Shown in pieces: positions 61,466 to 64,000 of a stretch of DNA of 64,000 nt (positions are counted from its first letter, which is position 1; each line of letters opens with the position of its first letter). The stretch is from Desulfuromonadaceae bacterium. Lineage in GTDB: Bacteria > Desulfobacterota > Desulfuromonadia > Geobacterales > Pseudopelobacteraceae. The notes below the pieces were generated by a model. It was not told the origin of the DNA. It saw nothing but the letters and a program-made list of their open reading frames with translations, and searched no databases. The stretch is taken from assembly GCA_028683855.1 (NCBI GenBank), contig JAQUHA010000002.1, positions 105,666 through 169,665 on the forward strand, given 5' to 3'. The position numbers were made by a program, and so were the translations under genes.

Positions 61466-61566
61466 GTTACCCATACGTTACCCATACGTTACCCATAGAG
61501 AGCCGTAAACAAGCCGTATAAGACATATTTTATCAGATCAAGGTGTTACCCATAGCGCGGGGTAAC
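61466..61566. repeat. GTTACCCATAC direct repeats and inverted repeat upstream of the integrase
   Basis: GTTACCCATAC occurs in head-to-tail 11-bp copies at 61466 and 61477, with GTTACCCATA again at 61488 and at 61545. The last copy forms an inverted repeat with GGGTAAC (61560-61566). AGCCGTA also repeats 11 bp apart (61501, 61512). These look like arm-type integrase sites and an operator for int. Confidence 0.7.
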
Positions 61567-61585
61567 AACGCCACAGGGGGCTTTT

Positions 61586-63019
61586 ATGCCAACAATCCAT
61601 ATTTTAAAGACTACCGTTGAAAAATTGGACATTCCCGAAGCTGGAAGGGTTGACTATTTCGATGATGTTTTAAAAGGTTTCGGCGTTAGAGTCTCCCCTA
61701 CACGAAAAACATATTTCACAATGAGGCGCGTAAATAACAAATTGGTAAGAGTGAAGATAGACACCGCCGACAAGATCACGGCAGAGCAGGCACGGAAGGC
61801 GGCAGAGGGCTTGCTTGCTGATATGGGGCGAGCCACCGACCCGAACGAAGAAAAACGACAGGCGCGGCAGCAAACGGCAGATGAAAAGAAACAGGCCACA
61901 ACACTACAGGCGGCGCTTGATGAGTATGTCAACAAGGGCAAGCTGAAACCGAGAACCATAACGACTTATAAAGACCTTTGCCGCTTGTATCTTGCCGACT
62001 GGCTTAATAAACCGGCGGCGGATATTACCCGCGATATGGTGAAGGCGCGACACAAGGAGATTGCAAACGGGAAGCGCGACCGGCGCAAACTGACAAAGGA
62101 GATTACCACGGAAGGCGGCAAGGCAAAGCTGAAAGCGGTTGCACCTCCTGACCCAAAGCGGCGAGAAGCGGCAGCAGATAATGCAATGCGAGTTTTACGG
62201 AGTGTTTTAAATTATCAGTTTGAAGATGAAGAGGGCGGCACCCTTTACGCGAACCCCGTTAATGTGCTTTCAAGCAAGAAAAAGAAAGCATGGTTTAAGG
62301 TTGACCGGCGGCGAACCCTTATAAAAAATACCGACCTTCCAGCATGGTATAAAGCCGTTATAGGATTAGACAACGCCATAATGACGGATTACTTGTTATT
62401 CCTGATATTCACCGGATTGAGGCGGCAAGAGGCAGCGACGCTGAAATGGAAGCAAGTAGATTTTCAAGAGGGATGCTTTACCATTATGGATACGAAAAAC
62501 AAACTTCCTCATACCCTGCCATTAAGCGACTACCTGCACACGCTTTTGACTACCCGGCAGGAAGGATTAAAAACAGAATTAATCGAAGCAAAGGCGGCGC
62601 TTTTTGGTATCGACAGAATGACTTTAAGAAATCAGCAGACGGCACACAACCGGGTTGTGCTGGCAGAGTCACGGCTTGCGTCTCCGTATGTTTTCCCCGG
62701 CGAAGGAAAGACCGGCTATATCGTAGAACCGAAAAGAGCGATTGACACCGTTACAGCAGAAAGCGGCGTTTCATTCAGTTGTCACGATTTGCGGCGCACG
62801 TTTGCCACCCTTGCCGAAAGTCTTGATTTATCCGGCTACACCGTCAAGGCGTTACTGAATCACAAGCAGGCTGATAATGATGTTACCGGCGGCTATATCA
62901 TTCTGAATGTTGACCGACTGCGTGACCCTATGCAGAAGATCACTAACGCACTACTGGCAAGAATTAAGACGCAACACGGGCAAGTTGTTCAAGGTAATTT
63001 TGCAGGCAAGGCGGCATAG
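61586..63019 (+). CDS. int: Site-specific tyrosine recombinase (phage/island integrase)
   Basis: A 477-residue P4-type integrase. An N-terminal DUF4102-like arm-binding domain (about 1-95, with VDYFDDVLKGFGVRVSPT) is followed by a core-binding SAM-like domain (about 105-235) and the catalytic domain, with Arg279 (TGLRRQEA), His400 and Arg403 (CHDLRRTF), His426 (LLNHKQ) and the nucleophile Tyr437 (GGYIILN), all intact. AGGGGG stands before the ATG. It would recombine at the tRNA-Arg core 240 bp upstream. The inverted repeat before the start suggests self-regulation. Confidence 0.95.
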   Translation: MPTIHILKTTVEKLDIPEAGRVDYFDDVLKGFGVRVSPTRKTYFTMRRVNNKLVRVKIDTADKITAEQARKAAEGLLADMGRATDPNEEKRQARQQTADEKKQATTLQAALDEYVNKGKLKPRTITTYKDLCRLYLADWLNKPAADITRDMVKARHKEIANGKRDRRKLTKEITTEGGKAKLKAVAPPDPKRREAAADNAMRVLRSVLNYQFEDEEGGTLYANPVNVLSSKKKKAWFKVDRRRTLIKNTDLPAWYKAVIGLDNAIMTDYLLFLIFTGLRRQEAATLKWKQVDFQEGCFTIMDTKNKLPHTLPLSDYLHTLLTTRQEGLKTELIEAKAALFGIDRMTLRNQQTAHNRVVLAESRLASPYVFPGEGKTGYIVEPKRAIDTVTAESGVSFSCHDLRRTFATLAESLDLSGYTVKALLNHKQADNDVTGGYIILNVDRLRDPMQKITNALLARIKTQHGQVVQGNFAGKAA

Positions 63020-63030
63020 GAGCGGCAAAA

Positions 63031-63759
63031 ATGACAGATCAAGACTGGCAGAAAATAGAAGATGCTCAATTATGGTGGAACCAGTTTAGAAAAGAGAATG
63101 CCAACATTATTTCAGAATTAGCAAGGTTTGCAGCAGATCGGCGGGAACACGGCACCGACACTAAAAACGCTTTTCTTAACGCGGTTGCGACCGCCTGTTA
63201 TTCGGCTTTCATTTTTGAAGGCAACGCCGACCACCGGAAAAAGAGAGAAGACGACAGACGTTATCTTGAAGAGCGAGACGGAGCCATAAAGCACATTGAC
63301 GCGGTTATTGATTTTATGAAGTGGCACAGCAAGAACGACACCGGCCTTTTAAATTCGGCGATGTTTGCGCTTGCGTCAAGTCCAAAGAAACAGGTTGATA
63401 TGCTTTCAAAACTCAAAGAGGCACTGACCACCGAAGTAAAATGCTTCATGCGACCACACAGCCACCAACACGGATGTTTTCTTTATCCTGACCCCTTACA
63501 CGGCGACCACACAGCGACTACACACCGGATGCTGGCAGTCAATTTGATCGGTTTGTTTCGGCTATTCACAAACGGTAAAGCGGATGCAATACGTCAACAG
63601 GGTTGGCCGATGCCTACAGGCGGCAAGCCGAACCACGGGCTTGTTAACGATATTGTTGATGCTGTACTAAATACAGTGGGCATGAACTCAAAAGAAGCCG
63701 AGGTGAGCTTCAAGAAACATTCGCCGGGCTTGTTAATAGTTTCATGGGAGCCATTTTAA
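63031..63759 (+). CDS. Hypothetical protein of the integrated element
   Basis: A 242-residue, mostly helical, charged protein, without signal peptide or membrane helices and without a motif I recognise. A His-rich patch (MRPHSHQHGCFLYPDPLHGDH, about 145-165) may bind metal. AGGAG lies 7 bases before the ATG and the gene starts 11 bp after the integrase stop, so it is co-transcribed with int. Its codon use matches the integrase, not the host genes. Roles in element maintenance, excision control or defence are possible but unsupported. Confidence 0.75.
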   Translation: MTDQDWQKIEDAQLWWNQFRKENANIISELARFAADRREHGTDTKNAFLNAVATACYSAFIFEGNADHRKKREDDRRYLEERDGAIKHIDAVIDFMKWHSKNDTGLLNSAMFALASSPKKQVDMLSKLKEALTTEVKCFMRPHSHQHGCFLYPDPLHGDHTATTHRMLAVNLIGLFRLFTNGKADAIRQQGWPMPTGGKPNHGLVNDIVDAVLNTVGMNSKEAEVSFKKHSPGLLIVSWEPF

Positions 63760-63820
63760 AAAGTACGACCCGACCGCCTAAATAAACTTTTAACACTCAT
63801 ACCGACAGCAGCACATAGAA

Positions 63821-63858
63821 CCCCGTATTCTTCAAACCATGAAGAAACGGGGCTTTTT
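63821..63858 (+). terminator. Terminator after the hypothetical gene
   Basis: CCCCGT (63821-63826) with ACGGGG (63847-63852), and TTCTTC with GAAGAA inside, followed by five T residues. It ends the int transcript. Confidence 0.85.
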
Positions 63859-63886
63859 CGTTTCTATCCCACTTAAAGGAGATGAT

Positions 63887-63940
63887 ATGAAAGAAACAAA
63901 AAGCTCGTTGACCGCTCCATGCAGTGATTTATACTTGTAA
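63887..63940 (+). CDS. Very small ORF with a strong RBS, doubtful
   Basis: ATG at 63887 follows AAAGGAG by 6 bases and opens only 17 codons (MKETKSSLTAPCSDLYL) before TAA. It could be a leader peptide or the broken start of a longer gene beyond the window. The final 60 bases hold nothing I can name. Confidence 0.25.
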   Translation: MKETKSSLTAPCSDLYL

Positions 63941-64000
63941 CTGCCTGGAGTAGATAGGCTATAGGCTGGATGATTGTGTGGGGCTTTGACCCTGAAAAGG

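Larger units (their letters stand above)
61347..64000. mobile_element. Start of an integrated genomic element at tRNA-Arg(TCT), cut by the window end
   Basis: The left boundary is the tRNA-Arg fragment. The visible part holds integrase-binding-type repeats, a tyrosine integrase and a hypothetical gene, and its coding sequences are visibly richer in GCG, CGG and GGC codons than the rest of the window. The right end is not seen, so its type (phage, ICE or island) cannot be told. Confidence 0.8.

Noticed and set aside
61466..61554. Repeats considered as a CRISPR array
   Set aside because: The units are 11 bp, head to tail and without spacers, so they are binding-site repeats, and no cas gene is present.

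Overview
The window looks like a chromosome segment from a Gram-negative, mostly anaerobic bacterium with deltaproteobacterial (Desulfuromonadia/Geobacter-like) character. The reasons are multiheme c-type cytochromes with CXXCH motifs, ResB/CcsA (system II) cytochrome maturation, a phosphoenolpyruvate-synthase/PPDK regulatory protein, many hybrid histidine kinases, sigma-54 signals, c-di-GMP enzymes and outer-membrane proteins. This placement rests on gene content read by eye, not on a search.

Layout. 1-5200 ends a surface-polysaccharide cluster (two NAD-dependent sugar epimerases, a GT2 transferase, a YfhO-like membrane protein). 5270-9880 holds housekeeping and signalling genes (a TrmN-like methyltransferase, a CheX/CheY pair, a periplasmic PPIase, an ErcA-like iron alcohol dehydrogenase). 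9887-24462 is a dense two-component region: five histidine kinases, four of them hybrid, a sigma-54 response regulator with a matching sigma-54 promoter downstream, a GGDEF/EAL response regulator and a small TusA-like protein lying between two kinase genes. 24466-30941 is mostly on the minus strand (gabD followed by a GGDEF and an HD-GYP response regulator), plus an unrecognised alpha-solenoid protein on the plus strand.

31152-41347 is the most striking region: resB, ccsA, two large multiheme cytochromes, a beta-propeller lipoprotein, a tetraheme cytochrome that resembles the OmcE nanowire subunit, a second beta-propeller lipoprotein and an 802-residue outer-membrane barrel. I read it as a complete set for maturing, exporting and anchoring an extracellular cytochrome filament, with a sigma-54 promoter in front of the filament candidate. 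A glycosyltransferase block (41385-46383), including a TMTC-like TPR protein, follows directly.

46519-60721 carries a zinc-ribbon rhomboid, a pqiAABC lipid-transport operon, a GIY-YIG protein, the PEP-synthase regulator, an orphan OmpR-type regulator, DegP, an Fe-S membrane protein, a thiamine operon (thiED-thiC) behind a TPP riboswitch with a readable terminator/antiterminator, a DUF1015 protein and an NlpC/P60 hydrolase. 60851-61346 is a tRNA region: a 5'-half tRNA-Thr relic, an intact tRNA-Thr(CGT) and the 3' part of a tRNA-Arg(TCT). From 61347 to the window end is the start of an integrated element with its tyrosine integrase next to the tRNA-Arg fragment. No CRISPR array, rRNA gene or complete IS element was seen.
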